A stretch of DNA of 64,000 nucleotides from Lewinellaceae bacterium SD302 (GCA_002591745.1 PDLQ01000018.1:49272-113271); one strand, 5' to 3'; counted from the first letter of the stretch, positions 1 through 9,680 are shown. Notes: generated by a model from the letters alone, not told the origin. Numbers and translations are program-made.

Positions 1-1697
1 GGACATAAAACCGGGGCGTTTGTGGCCAGGGCTGGGGTGAAGTTGCAACTATTGGGCTGTAACATGGCCGTAGCCGTAACGGCGTTCGTGACTTCCTGGG
101 CGTCAGCAGCTGTAAAAATTTCACCGGAAGGTCCGGCCGGACTATCAGCGAGGGTAAGCGCGGTAAGGTTTTGGCCAATCAGGTCATTGGCGGCGGATTC
201 AAGCCCAATACCCATGGCGTCGTAGTCAGTAACCCGATTGGTATAGAATGTCGAGGCCTGGTGGAAAACGTGGGTGGCTTTGGTCAGTCCGATAGCGTTT
301 ACGGTAATGCCATTTAATGTGCCGCCATCGGCAAGCAGGGAGAAACAGCGATTCAGGACGCCAGAGTTACTGTGTACCCCACCGCTGTCTCCACTCGAAC
401 AGGTATAGGCACTTGCGGTACGGGCGGAAGGATCACCCTTACATTCCGGACTCCACATGTCGCGAATGTGGCCACCAAAAGCAGTGGCGTCCTCACCTAC
501 TTTCCAGCGTTCGTTATTGTTTTCGTTACAGGCATTACGTAGCTGGTCGTCATTGGTGTCATCACCGGAAGTATTCAACAAGTCGACGACTTCCCCGAAG
601 ATATCGGAGAAGCCTTCGTTGATGGCTCCGGACTCCCAGGCGTAGATCAGTCCGTTGATCTCGCCGGTATAGGAATGGGCCCACTCGTGGCCAATGACGT
701 CGTCGGCGGCAGTTCCATTGCAATAAAGGGTGGTGCTGCCGGTGGAGCGGGCATTGGGGCAACCGATGTTTTGTGCGTCTTCCACGATATTCATGGTACC
801 GCCCTGGCCATCGTAACTGTCGCGGCCAAAGGTGTAGCGGAATAGGTTGTAGGTTTCTTCGGTTACTTCCAGTAAATACTCCTGAACATTAGTCAATGAG
901 CCGGGCAGGGGGTCGCCTTCTTCCCACAGCAGGTTGCCAGCGTTGGTATTGTTTTCGTATAGTTTGCGGTCCAGGGCATCACAATGAGCCTGAAGCTCCA
1001 GGTGGGTAGTTGCGGTCTCCAGGTCAATGAAAAGTTCGTATTTCCGGAAACTGATGGGGTCACTCAAAATCAAATGACGGCACCAGGCAAGCTCATCGCT
1101 GCCATTATTCAGCAGGGCGGTGGCCAGTAATACATTTTCAGCATCAACGACCTCCCAGTCAGCAGCCAAGTGGTTTTTAGTCAGGTAGGTTTGGGCAGCC
1201 TGAATATAATGTGCCTCAGGTCGTACTTCTGGGAAAGCTGTGAGAGGGTAGACCTGGCCCGGATGATCGACAGCCCATTGCTCGGGAGATAATAGGTGAA
1301 AACCTTCGGCGGCGTAGAGTGCACCATCAGGATTGAAATGGAGGTTAATTTCGCCTCCAAAGACCGGGACTTCCCGTTTTTGCTGGAAGGTGAAGTGGAG
1401 GTTGCCAGAATTGTCCTGACCGCTACGTAGAAAAATGGGTAGCTCTGCACCTTGGTAGAATACGTTGCCATAGGTTTGCCAAAATGTATTGGCTTTGGCA
1501 ATAAAGTCATTACCTGAGAGGACAAGCGGTGCATCCAGTCTGAAAGCCGTGAAGCCAGCCGCTTCCTGACCGGGATAGCTGTAGAATTGTGCACCGTGGT
1601 TACGTTCCAGTTGAATTTTGGCGTTGGGCTGGGAGAACAGCAAGGTCGTAACACATAATGTGAGTAATACCAATACAGATCTTAAATGCTTCCACAT
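1..1697 (-). CDS. Secreted M4 (thermolysin-family) metallopeptidase, C-terminus cut off by window edge
   Basis: An open frame of about 565 codons runs from an ATG at 1697 off the left end with no stop. The first ~23 residues form a Sec signal peptide (hydrophobic LVLLTLCVTTLLFS then Q). A FTP/PepSY-like propeptide region follows. The zinc site HEWAH lies near residue 336 (plus-strand bases about 674-697). The third ligand Glu lies in AINEGFSDIFGEV about 20 residues later, and the catalytic His region GGVHSNSGVLN lies near residue 437. These are the hallmarks of thermolysin-type endopeptidases, so an exported protein-degrading enzyme matured by propeptide removal is expected. A T9SS tail may lie beyond the window. 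It is divergent from the surface protein at 2006. The family call is firm; the substrate is unknown. Confidence 0.9.
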   Translation of the reverse strand, partial: MWKHLRSVLVLLTLCVTTLLFSQPNAKIQLERNHGAQFYSYPGQEAAGFTAFRLDAPLVLSGNDFIAKANTFWQTYGNVFYQGAELPIFLRSGQDNSGNLHFTFQQKREVPVFGGEINLHFNPDGALYAAEGFHLLSPEQWAVDHPGQVYPLTAFPEVRPEAHYIQAAQTYLTKNHLAADWEVVDAENVLLATALLNNGSDELAWCRHLILSDPISFRKYELFIDLETATTHLELQAHCDALDRKLYENNTNAGNLLWEEGDPLPGSLTNVQEYLLEVTEETYNLFRYTFGRDSYDGQGGTMNIVEDAQNIGCPNARSTGSTTLYCNGTAADDVIGHEWAHSYTGEINGLIYAWESGAINEGFSDIFGEVVDLLNTSGDDTNDDQLRNACNENNNERWKVGEDATAFGGHIRDMWSPECKGDPSARTASAYTCSSGDSGGVHSNSGVLNRCFSLLADGGTLNGITVNAIGLTKATHVFHQASTFYTNRVTDYDAMGIGLESAANDLIGQNLTALTLADSPAGPSGEIFTAADAQEVTNAVTATAMLQPNSCNFTPALATNAPVLC

Positions 1698-2005
1698 AAA
1701 GCAGGTAGTTTATAACGGACTTATTGTTGTTTTAGTGGGGGGAAACTAAACGTAGCGGGATAACTGACTAAATGAAAAGGAGTAATTTAAGTATCTGGTA
1801 TACGGGCTTTAAACTCTAAGAGATTCCAAAAGTAACAGTTTCTTAACAAGAAAATTAGTAGGCAACTGTATACTTTGGTCGCTTTTACCGTCGTATTACA
1901 AGCAAAAGGCCTGGAAGTTCCTTATCTTGCAGCGGCAACTATTACACTTATCATCATTTCCGCTGCTGTAGGTTTTTCATTCCGCCACACCTCACTTATC
2001 AGCAT
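1698..2005. promoter_or_regulatory. Divergent spacer upstream of the M4 peptidase and the T9SS surface protein
   Basis: The 308-bp AT-rich spacer holds no convincing ORF and must carry both divergent promoters. A TATCTTG sequence at 1923-1929 resembles the Bacteroidota -7 box for the rightward gene, 76 nt before its ATG. I found no clear -33 partner and no strong hairpin. Confidence 0.35.
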
Positions 2006-5000
2006 ATGCAGCGATTTTTACTCCTGGTTACCATACTGTTTTTAACCGGCACTGCTACTTTGTTAGCCCAAATCCGTCTGTCAGTAAGAGTAGATAGCGC
2101 CATCGTTACTACGGCTTGCGACGATCTCTTCAGCGATCCAGATCCTACTTATCAAGTCAGCGTAAACGGCAATCCGGCGATCACTTATGATTTCGGTGCA
2201 AACCCCTGCTTCCTGACCGCACCCAATGAGAATTACGATACGTTGGTGAACGGTGCCTGTAATCTGCCCGCTACGCTGGAGGTTTGTTTCAGCATTTTCG
2301 ATAATGACGGCGACCTGATACCTTGTTTCGTGCTTCCGGAATGTTTTGAACAGGAATGTGTGACCGTGTCAATTCCAGTTGCCGGTACGGAAAGCCAGGA
2401 GAACATCAGTATCCAGGGGTCCAGTGATGGGGAGTTGTACTTCTCGGTGATCACCGAAGAAGATACCGACGACTTCAATTATATCTGCGGAGCCGTTGAT
2501 TTCGGTGCGTTGGATTACGGCGCTACCCTGGGTGATGGTACGGCCGGACTTTACGACAATACTTGTGCTGATAACCTCAATGAGATCGATCCGGATCAGA
2601 TTGGAATCGCTTTTGACAATGACCACGGCGTCTGGTTTACTTACACTACCGGCGATGACGTGGCTGGCTTGCAGTACGTACGACTTTTTTCAGACCCCGA
2701 AGGAACTGGCGACCCGATCGACCTGGAGGTGATGGTCTTTTCCGCCGATTCTTGTGACGGTGAACTGAGCCGTTTTCCACTCTACCGTCGCCAGAGTAAT
2801 GGCGATGATACCCGCATTGAACTATACTGTCCCGAACCCAACACCACTTACTATATCCTGGTAGATGGTAAAGGAGCTACCGATGATACCCAACAGGGCG
2901 TTTTCAGCATCCAGATTGAAGATGCCGGCCTGCCCGAAGCCGGAGACCTGCGTTGTGATGCCACCGAACTGGGCGTCGTACCCGAAGGAGGCAGTATTAA
3001 TCTGCCCGAGCCCCACAGTAATTTTTGCTCCGGCTTTTCGGATGACCCGCCCGTGTTGCCGGCTTTCATTTCCCGAAATTCGGTTTGGGTGCAGTTCATT
3101 GCCCCGTCTTCGGGACACGTCGAGATTGCCGGTACCAGTGAAGATCCCTTAGGCATCGACCTGGAGCTGGCACTGTACCAGAGTACTAACGATGCGTGTG
3201 ATGGCAACTTCCAGCACCTCTTCAGCCAACAAGACCTGAGTACCTACGATAATGTTTTTGAAATGACCTGTCTGGACCCCGGTCGCCCGTACTGGGTACT
3301 GATTGACGGGAGTGCGTTCAGTGGGCTGGGATATTTCGATATTACGGTTACCGATCTGGGGGATATCCGGCCCGTCGGTATGCGCTTTGATACCGTTTGT
3401 GCGGGTGAAAGTCTGGAAGTCATTCCCGGAGTCTTTTACGACGCATCGGGAACCTACATGGATACGGTAAAGATCGGCAGTACCAACTGTGATAGTATTA
3501 TCGTCACCGAATTACTCGTTCTCGATCCGGTGGTGCTCGATCTGGAGCAGATTCGCCCCGCTATCGGCCCCGCGGGTACGGACGGAGAAGGCACGGCCAG
3601 CGCCAGTGGCGGCTTCGGTGACCTGACAATCACCTGGTGTGATGGAACGACCGGTCCTACCAACAACAACCTCGTTGCCGGAACTGTATGCTGCGTAACC
3701 GTAGTGGATGAGAAAGGCTGTATGGCCGATAGCTGCTTTACCGTTGATTTCGTGGACCCGCTGATGGAGAGTTTCACCACTGCTGCCGTGCTGTGTAACG
3801 GGGAGGCGAACGGAAGCTTTACCTTCACCGTAACCGGAGGGCGGCCCGATTTTGAATATTCCTACATTGGAATCACCGACCCAACCATTGCCGGTAGCGG
3901 CACGTCCGCTATGGCCGGCGTGCCGATTACGATCGACCAGTTACCGGCTGGTCAGTACCAGGTTGTGTACCAAAGCCAGTTCCAGAGTATTACCTTTACG
4001 GTAGAGATTACGGAGCCAGATTTACTGACCATCGCAATCGATGAGGTAACTCCCATCAGTTGTTTTCAGGCCTGCGACGGAAACGTGACCGTAACGACTT
4101 CCGGAGGAACGGGAATGTTGACGGTAGACGTTAGTTCACCCGCTGATTTCGGTTGCCCAGGTACCTATACGTTTACGGTTACCGACGAAAACAACTGTAT
4201 GGCTACGGTCAGTCAGGAATTGATCGAGCCGGAGGAATTCATTGCCGAAGTTGCCACCTTCAACGATGTCAACTGTTTCGATGGTTCGGATGGTGCGATC
4301 ACGGTTACAACCAACGGTAACCCAAGCCTTTACCAGTGGAGTAATGGCGGCAGTACTGCTACCATCACTGACCTTTCTCCCGGACTTTATACGCTCACGG
4401 TCACCAACGATGATGGTTGCCAGGATGTGATTAGCCAGACGATCAGCCAGCCGGCCAGTCCGCTGGGGGGCTCCATTGACCAAATTGAATTTATTACCTG
4501 CTTCGATTCCCAGGATGGTGCTTTGCAAGCCAGGGCAACGGGCGGAACGGGTGTGATCACCTTTCAGTGGTCCAACGGGCAAACCTCCCCGATCATTGAC
4601 GATCTGGGGCCTGGCTTCTATTCGGTGACCCTTACGGACGGCCTGGGCTGTGAGTTTGTGGTGCCGTTTAGCCTCGACGCTCCCCAGCCTCTGGAAGCAA
4701 GTTCTGTAGGTTATGCTCTACGCTGCCCCGATCCGATAGATGCCGGTTTCGTGAGCATACCCACCGTGAACGGGGGAGAAGGGCCATACCTTTATTCCCT
4801 GGACGGTGAGTTCTTTGGAATGGACACCGTGTTCACCGGGCTGGAGGCCGGACGTTACGATGTAGTCGTGCAGGATGCCCTGGGCTGCGAGATCGTGCTG
4901 CCCACCGACGTTACTCCCGCCCCCATTCTCGTAGCTGACCTGGGGCAAGATCAACAGATCCTTCTCGGGGATTCCTTGTCACTGAACTTAATTGCTAACA

Positions 5001-5455
5001 GCGACGATTTGCTGTACAATTGGTCGGTAGACCCTGCTTTCCAGGGAAGTCGCTTATTCGTACGCCCCCAGGATAATCTTACGGTTTTCGTTTCCGTGCT
5101 GGACACCGTGACGGATTGTACGGCCAGTGCAGAACTGCGTATCCTGGTCGATCGACAGCCCAGAATCTACGTGCCTACGGCATTCTCTCCCAATGGAGAC
5201 GGGGTGAACGATTTCTTTTTTCCATTCGGTGGCACGGACGTTGTAGCCATCGCCGACTTCCGCATCTTCGGCCGTTACGGCAACCTGGTCTTTGAGCGAA
5301 GCGCCAGTTTTGAACCCAACGATCCGAATAATGGCTGGGACGGGATGGTCAATGAAAAGCCCGCTTCTATGGGCGTCTACGTCTACTCGGCCAGCGTCAC
5401 TTTCTTTGACGGGCGAACGGAGATCGTAAAGGGGGAGATCAACGTGATCAGGTAG
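2006..5455 (+). CDS. Large secreted surface protein with repeated Ig/SprB-like modules and a T9SS type B (CHU_C) tail
   Basis: The 1149-aa product starts with a signal peptide ending near ATLLAQ. Residues ~110-460 hold two related beta-rich domains with paired Cys and a WV(L/F)IDG-type strand. Residues ~600-960 hold repeated ~75-90-residue modules of the pattern 'C.G..DG.ITV...G' with '..G.YTVTVTD..GC', as in SprB-type adhesin repeats. The last ~90 residues contain YVPTAFSPNGDGVND and NGWDG, the gliding-motility-associated C-terminal domain that directs T9SS export and surface attachment. Established for the family: such proteins serve in adhesion or gliding. The exact ligand cannot be read. 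The sequence of its signal peptide contains one copy of the 15-bp dispersed word. Confidence 0.88.
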   Translation: MQRFLLLVTILFLTGTATLLAQIRLSVRVDSAIVTTACDDLFSDPDPTYQVSVNGNPAITYDFGANPCFLTAPNENYDTLVNGACNLPATLEVCFSIFDNDGDLIPCFVLPECFEQECVTVSIPVAGTESQENISIQGSSDGELYFSVITEEDTDDFNYICGAVDFGALDYGATLGDGTAGLYDNTCADNLNEIDPDQIGIAFDNDHGVWFTYTTGDDVAGLQYVRLFSDPEGTGDPIDLEVMVFSADSCDGELSRFPLYRRQSNGDDTRIELYCPEPNTTYYILVDGKGATDDTQQGVFSIQIEDAGLPEAGDLRCDATELGVVPEGGSINLPEPHSNFCSGFSDDPPVLPAFISRNSVWVQFIAPSSGHVEIAGTSEDPLGIDLELALYQSTNDACDGNFQHLFSQQDLSTYDNVFEMTCLDPGRPYWVLIDGSAFSGLGYFDITVTDLGDIRPVGMRFDTVCAGESLEVIPGVFYDASGTYMDTVKIGSTNCDSIIVTELLVLDPVVLDLEQIRPAIGPAGTDGEGTASASGGFGDLTITWCDGTTGPTNNNLVAGTVCCVTVVDEKGCMADSCFTVDFVDPLMESFTTAAVLCNGEANGSFTFTVTGGRPDFEYSYIGITDPTIAGSGTSAMAGVPITIDQLPAGQYQVVYQSQFQSITFTVEITEPDLLTIAIDEVTPISCFQACDGNVTVTTSGGTGMLTVDVSSPADFGCPGTYTFTVTDENNCMATVSQELIEPEEFIAEVATFNDVNCFDGSDGAITVTTNGNPSLYQWSNGGSTATITDLSPGLYTLTVTNDDGCQDVISQTISQPASPLGGSIDQIEFITCFDSQDGALQARATGGTGVITFQWSNGQTSPIIDDLGPGFYSVTLTDGLGCEFVVPFSLDAPQPLEASSVGYALRCPDPIDAGFVSIPTVNGGEGPYLYSLDGEFFGMDTVFTGLEAGRYDVVVQDALGCEIVLPTDVTPAPILVADLGQDQQILLGDSLSLNLIANSDDLLYNWSVDPAFQGSRLFVRPQDNLTVFVSVLDTVTDCTASAELRILVDRQPRIYVPTAFSPNGDGVNDFFFPFGGTDVVAIADFRIFGRYGNLVFERSASFEPNDPNNGWDGMVNEKPASMGVYVYSASVTFFDGRTEIVKGEINVIR
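2054..2068 (+). repeat. 15-bp dispersed word, intragenic copy
   Basis: Exact GCTACTTTGTTAGCC, read in frame as A-T-L-L-A at the signal-peptide cleavage region. The same 15-mer recurs exactly at 28415, 39109 and 54689 (reverse). Confidence 0.7.
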
Positions 5456-5483
5456 TAGTACAAAAGTCCCTGATGAGTACAAG

Positions 5484-5518
5484 CTTACACGAGGGTAGGC
5501 TAAATAAGCTCGTGTAAG
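5484..5518. terminator. Hairpin downstream of the T9SS surface protein
   Basis: A perfect 10-bp inverted repeat (CTTACACGAG and CTCGTGTAAG) encloses a 15-nt loop 29 nt after the stop codon. No long T-run follows, so termination is plausible but not certain. Confidence 0.45.
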
Positions 5519-5639
5519 TTCTTAGCTCCTGTGCATTTGTGCATACAATTTGATCTTCGTCGATTTTCTAAAGCTATTCGTCGAAGAAGCGCTACCAAAA
5601 CCAATAAAATGTATTGTTAAAGCTTATTTTAGCAATATT

Positions 5640-5849
5640 ATGAAAAAATCGCCTCTGGTAATATTGGCCATTCTCAGTATCTGCTGTCTCAGTTTCAGTA
5701 GCTATCTCTACCTGGAGATCCGGGAGGATAGTCCTGAAAAGAATTTGCTGGAACAACGCGTGTTAACTGAAGGGAACCTTCCCCAAGCTGGTGCCACCTT
5801 GGTGATCGGAAAAGCCATCGGTGCTCTACAGCGGCTGTTGATGAAATAA
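5640..5849 (+). CDS. Small single-span membrane or exported protein, unknown function
   Basis: A 69-aa ORF begins at the ATG at 5640; an upstream in-frame extension to 5550 lacks character and is less likely. Residues ~5-25 are a hydrophobic helix (LVILAILSICCLSFSSYLYL), which could be an uncleaved signal anchor or a lipoprotein-like leader because it contains two Cys. The rest is short and polar, ending in a possible amphipathic helix. It sits 23 bp before the MBL hydrolase and may share its transcript. No family recognised. Confidence 0.5.
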   Translation: MKKSPLVILAILSICCLSFSSYLYLEIREDSPEKNLLEQRVLTEGNLPQAGATLVIGKAIGALQRLLMK

Positions 5850-5867
5850 ACTGATCTGATTACCTTG
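5838..5867 (+). promoter_or_regulatory. Candidate promoter of the MBL hydrolase, possibly leaderless
   Basis: TTG at 5838-5840, then 20 nt, then TACCTTG at 5861-5867, which fits the Bacteroidota -33/-7 arrangement. The -7-like box ends 5 nt before the ATG at 5873, so the transcript would start at or next to the start codon. Confidence 0.35.
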
Positions 5868-5872
5868 GTGGT

Positions 5873-6757
5873 ATGATTCATACCATCGACCTTAATTTTC
5901 TCCACGCCGGCGAAGCCATCGCCGCTTACGTTGTTCCCACTGATAATGGTGCCGTTTTAATTGAATGTGGTCCCCATTCGACTCTGCCGGCTTTATTGGC
6001 CGGATTAGAGCGTCTCGGATTACGCCCGGAGGATATTCATACACTTCTGCTTACCCATATCCATTTCGACCACGCCGGTGCCGCCTGGTGGTTTGCCGCA
6101 AAGGGAACCAACGTCTATGTACACCCCAGAGGGTACAAGCACCTACTGGCCCCCGAACGGCTCTATGAATCTGCCCGCATGATTTACCAGGATAAAATGG
6201 ATGAACTATGGGGGCGAATGGAACCGATTGCTGAAGAGAAACTCTTTTCCGTGGATGACGGAGCAGTAGTAGAGGCGGATGGATTGACATTCCGTGCTTT
6301 GCACAGTCCGGGCCACGCGGTTCATCACATCAGCTGGCAGTTGGGTGAGGATCTTTTCACCGGAGATGTGGGCGGAGTTAAGATCAGTGACGGGCCGGTC
6401 GTTCCACCTTGTCCGCCTCCGGATATCAACGTGGAAGATTGGGTGGCTAGCATAGAAGCAATGCTGAAGGTGAACGCCAGGCGCTGGTACCTGACACATT
6501 ACGGACCCATTGATAACGTAACTGAACACGCCGGCTATCTTCTACAAAGACTGGAGGAGTACAAGAATTGGATGGAACCTCATTTTAGAAACGGAGAAAG
6601 CGCGGAGACGATCACGCCCAAATTCGTCGCTTACGTAGAAGAAGACTTTCGCAGCGAAGGACTTTCAGAAGAAACGATCAGTTCATACCGAGCAGCCAAT
6701 CCCCCCTGGATGAGCGTAATGGGGCTGCTCCGATACTGGAAGAAGCAACTTCAATAA
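5873..6757 (+). CDS. MBL-fold metallohydrolase (glyoxalase II-like)
   Basis: The 294-aa cytosolic protein carries the metallo-beta-lactamase signature THIHFDHAG near residue 61. Further metal ligands appear in the context HSPGHAVHH (~residue 143), TGDVGG (~163) and THYG (~205). The fold binds two metal ions and hydrolyses thioesters, lactones or related bonds. The 'LLTHIHFDHAGAAW' context and C-terminal helical extension resemble the family of stand-alone hydrolases annotated as glyoxalase II-like. No partner gene fixes the substrate. The ATG is placed directly after a -7-like box, which suggests leaderless expression. Confidence 0.85.
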   Translation: MIHTIDLNFLHAGEAIAAYVVPTDNGAVLIECGPHSTLPALLAGLERLGLRPEDIHTLLLTHIHFDHAGAAWWFAAKGTNVYVHPRGYKHLLAPERLYESARMIYQDKMDELWGRMEPIAEEKLFSVDDGAVVEADGLTFRALHSPGHAVHHISWQLGEDLFTGDVGGVKISDGPVVPPCPPPDINVEDWVASIEAMLKVNARRWYLTHYGPIDNVTEHAGYLLQRLEEYKNWMEPHFRNGESAETITPKFVAYVEEDFRSEGLSEETISSYRAANPPWMSVMGLLRYWKKQLQ

Positions 6758-6860
6758 ATTTGATTTTGGCTTTCGAACATATTTGAAGAAGAGCAGGTAC
6801 TATCAATGAAGGCGAAACAAAATACTCGCCCGCTAATTGATAACCAACAACTCAATAGAT

Positions 6861-7325
6861 ATGAGAACCCGTTTTTTAACCCTCGCAATGATTTGCTCAT
6901 TGGGACTTTTTACTTACTCTTGTGCCGAAGGCTCACAGGCCGACCAGGATATGGATAAGGTTGAACAAGAAGTATCAGAAGGTATGCAAGACCTGGGTGC
7001 TGAGATTCGTGAGGAAAGCAATGAATTCGCCGCAGAATTCAAAGAAGCCCGCATGAACATCGACAAGCGCATGGAAGAACTCGAGCGCGATATGGAAGGT
7101 GCTTCTGCCGACGCTCGCGAAGAGATGCAGGAAGAGTACAACGAACTGAAAGCCTGGGGCAACGACATTGACGACCGGATGGACCGAGTTGGCAATGATA
7201 TGGAAGCTGGCTGGAAAGATTTCAAAGGCGACGTTAGCCGTGGCTGGAAGGATTTTAGCCGCGATAGCCGCAAAACGCTCAACGATATCGAACGTTACTT
7301 CGACCCCGAAGGTGATTTGGACTAA
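6861..7325 (+). CDS. Small helical lipoprotein, unknown function
   Basis: The 154-aa product starts at the ATG at 6861 (an in-frame ATG at 6837 adds only eight polar residues). The leader ends LFTYSC-A, a lipobox with Cys at ~21. The mature part is almost entirely charged helix, with repeated 'E..M..DM' heptad-like spacing and a WKDF motif that occurs twice. This looks like a periplasmic or outer-membrane-attached coiled coil. It is followed by a strong terminator, so it is probably monocistronic. No known domain recognised. Confidence 0.65.
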   Translation: MRTRFLTLAMICSLGLFTYSCAEGSQADQDMDKVEQEVSEGMQDLGAEIREESNEFAAEFKEARMNIDKRMEELERDMEGASADAREEMQEEYNELKAWGNDIDDRMDRVGNDMEAGWKDFKGDVSRGWKDFSRDSRKTLNDIERYFDPEGDLD

Positions 7326-7374
7326 TTTAGCCAAATACCCAGCTGCCTAGCCCGCAGCAGATACAACACATACC

Positions 7375-7412
7375 ATCGGCGGGTGCTTTAATGGCATCCG
7401 CCGATTTTTATT
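7375..7412 (+). terminator. Intrinsic terminator after the helical lipoprotein
   Basis: A GC-rich stem (ATCGGCGGGTGC with GGCATCCGCCGAT, one G-T pair) around a short TTTAAT loop is followed by TTTTTATTTT. Confidence 0.8.
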
Positions 7413-7449
7413 TTGCACTATACCTGCACAAAAACTAAATATCAATATC

Positions 7450-7659
7450 ATGATTCGTACCGGAAGCAAAGTTAGCTGGAAATGGGGTAATGGTACCGCC
7501 GAAGGCAAAGTGAAAGAAACCTTTTCCGAAGAAGTTACTCGTACGATTAAGGGTAATGAGGTCACCCGAAAGGGAGAATCCGGCAACAAGGCCCTGCTCA
7601 TTGAACAGGAAGATGGCGACAGCGTCCTTAAACTGGAAAGTGAGGTAAGCAAAGCTTAG
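7450..7659 (+). CDS. Hypervirulence-associated TUDOR-domain protein (DUF2945)
   Basis: The 69-aa protein has the pattern G-x-K-VSWKWGNGTAEGKV near its start, then TRTIKGNEVTRKG and ALLIEQEDGDSVLKLESEV. This matches the small TUDOR/DUF2945 proteins found widely in bacteria and fungi. The whole protein is the single beta-barrel-like domain, with no signal peptide. The biochemical function of the family is not settled. It lies between two terminable units and may be transcribed alone. Confidence 0.85.
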   Translation: MIRTGSKVSWKWGNGTAEGKVKETFSEEVTRTIKGNEVTRKGESGNKALLIEQEDGDSVLKLESEVSKA

Positions 7660-7735
7660 CCAAACCCAGTATTCCTCATAACCACCGTCTTTTTCTGAAA
7701 CTGATTTACTCTTAACATTAACCAACACCACGATT

Positions 7736-8452
7736 ATGTACAATTTCAAATATTTATTTACCTGCCTTTTATTAATTGCCATCACAACTTTAAGTGCTCA
7801 ATCCAGATCACGCGTCCAGGCAACCATGACCGAATATGATAACCAAACCATGGCCAGTCAGGAAATAACCATCAATGCTTCCCAGGATGAAGTGGAGGAA
7901 AGTTGGGATGACTTTTGGTCGGATCGCTACGACGTGGATGTAGATAAGGCAGATAAGAACCGTAACAGCATTACTTATAAATCTGAAGCAGCCGAAGTAA
8001 GTGCACTCTCCAACAAAACGATGGACATTTACAGCAAATTAACCAAGCTCGGAGATAACCGTACCGGCGTTAGCCTGGCACTCAGTTTCGGCTACGACCT
8101 GGTAGCTACCGCAGAAAAGTACCCCGACGAGTACCAACGCGCCAGCACCGTGCTCGATGATTTCCAGACGTATTTTTACAAGCGTCACTACGACGAAAAG
8201 ATCGAAGAACTAAGGGATCAACTGAACGACGTCCGCGACGATCGGGAAGATGCGGCCGATGACCAGTCAAAGGCTTCCAAGAAGATCCGTAAATACCAGG
8301 ATAAGATCAAAAAACTGGAAGAAAAGATCGCGGATGCCCGCGAAGAGATCGGCGAAGAGTCCATCACCGAAGAAGAAAAAATGATGCGGGTGAAGGAGTT
8401 GGAAGAAAAAATGAGGATGCTCGAACGTGAGCGCCGTGCTTACGTTAACTGA
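7736..8452 (+). CDS. Exported protein with C-terminal coiled coil, unknown function
   Basis: The 238-aa ORF opens with a signal peptide (FTCLLLIAITTLSAQ, cleavage near 22). Residues ~25-140 form a mixed domain containing ITINASQDEVEESWDDFW, a pattern resembling START/SRPBCC-like exported proteins but not diagnostic. Residues ~150-235 are a long charged coiled coil (EELRDQLNDV through MRMLERERR). It precedes the AI-2E permease by 28 bp and may be cotranscribed with it. Confidence 0.6.
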   Translation: MYNFKYLFTCLLLIAITTLSAQSRSRVQATMTEYDNQTMASQEITINASQDEVEESWDDFWSDRYDVDVDKADKNRNSITYKSEAAEVSALSNKTMDIYSKLTKLGDNRTGVSLALSFGYDLVATAEKYPDEYQRASTVLDDFQTYFYKRHYDEKIEELRDQLNDVRDDREDAADDQSKASKKIRKYQDKIKKLEEKIADAREEIGEESITEEEKMMRVKELEEKMRMLERERRAYVN

Positions 8453-8480
8453 TCATCCTGCATAAAAGTCAACCCCTGAT

Positions 8481-9680
8481 TTGAATCGACCACTCGCATA
8501 CCTGAGCTTTCAAAAGATCGCGCATTTTTTGATCGCCATGCTTATCCTTACCTACTTCATCATAGTGGGTAAGGATATTTTAGTTCCGATCGTGTTTGGT
8601 CTGCTGTTCTCGTTCATGCTCACACCGGTGTATGATTTATTTTGTCATTACATCAAAAGCAGAATGCTGTCTTCGTTTTTGACAGTGTTTACTGCTTTTA
8701 TCCCTCTGGCGCTGTTGTTCTTCTTTTTTGGTATTCAACTCAGTAAAGTGATCGCTGAATTTCCCGATATCATCCGGGGATTGGAAGAGGGGGTGAACGA
8801 ACTCTCGGGCTACTTTGCCGATGCCTTCAATATGCGGAGGAGAGAAACGGATCAGTACTTGACCGAGGGCATACAGGAACTGACCGACCGACCCTTCGAG
8901 ATCATTGGTACCAGCCTCGCTACTTCGTCCTCGGTCTTGATCAACGTGGCCATGACCACGATCTATGCCTTTCTTTTTCTGTTGTATCGAAAGCCCTTCA
9001 AAATGTTGCTGCTCCAGCAGTTTACCAACGATGTGCGTTCGGACGGGCGACAAATGCTAAACGAGATTCAGGAGGTCGCCAAGAAATACTTTACCGGCGT
9101 AATCACCGTAATGTTGATTCTGGGTACCCTGAACAGTATCGGCTTATACTTCATCGGCATTGACTTCCCGATACTCTGGGGCTTCCTGGCCGCTATCTTG
9201 GCCATCATCCCGTACATCGGTACTTTTTTGGGTGGACTATTACCTTTCCTGTATTCATTTGCTTCCGGGGACGGTTACTGGCAACCGTTGGCCATCATTG
9301 CTATGTACGGCCTCGTGCAAACCCTGGAAGGGAATTTAATCACGCCCAAAGTGGTTGGTAAAAGTGTGAATATCAACCCACTAGCGGCCATTATCGCCCT
9401 GTTTGTTGGCGAAGCGATCTGGGGGCTGGCGGGAATGATCGTGGCCCTGCCGCTGCTCGCCGTAGCCAGAATCGTATTGGACCATATTCCAAACTGGCAG
9501 CCAATCGCCCTGGCGCTCAGTGACGACTTCTACGAGAAAGCCGGCATGTATAGAACCCACTTTAACGAAGACCGTTTCCGTCTTATCAACATCTTCACCA
9601 AGCAACAAAAGCCTATTACCAGGGAGCAGCTGAAAGATCGACCGGAAACAGATAAAGAAATAGCTTCGGAGAATAACTAA
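8481..9680 (+). CDS. AI-2E family (PerM-type) transporter
   Basis: The ~399-aa protein has about eight membrane segments. They cluster at residues 15-75, 150-170 and 205-350, with the long soluble segment between ~75 and 145 typical of the family. The conserved late motif appears as GNLITPKVVGKSVNINPLAA (~residues 280-300). Members export autoinducer-2 or act in ion/proton exchange, so the substrate is not fixed by sequence. The start is taken as TTG at 8481, because the first ATG (8535) would cut into the first membrane helix. Its stop lies 4 bp from the stop of the convergent TonB-domain gene. Confidence 0.85.
   Translation: MNRPLAYLSFQKIAHFLIAMLILTYFIIVGKDILVPIVFGLLFSFMLTPVYDLFCHYIKSRMLSSFLTVFTAFIPLALLFFFFGIQLSKVIAEFPDIIRGLEEGVNELSGYFADAFNMRRRETDQYLTEGIQELTDRPFEIIGTSLATSSSVLINVAMTTIYAFLFLLYRKPFKMLLLQQFTNDVRSDGRQMLNEIQEVAKKYFTGVITVMLILGTLNSIGLYFIGIDFPILWGFLAAILAIIPYIGTFLGGLLPFLYSFASGDGYWQPLAIIAMYGLVQTLEGNLITPKVVGKSVNINPLAAIIALFVGEAIWGLAGMIVALPLLAVARIVLDHIPNWQPIALALSDDFYEKAGMYRTHFNEDRFRLINIFTKQQKPITREQLKDRPETDKEIASENN

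Noticed and set aside
1181..1654. A 157-codon minus-strand frame near the left end
   Set aside because: It overlaps, in another frame, the M4 peptidase, which has full thermolysin motifs and a signal peptide.
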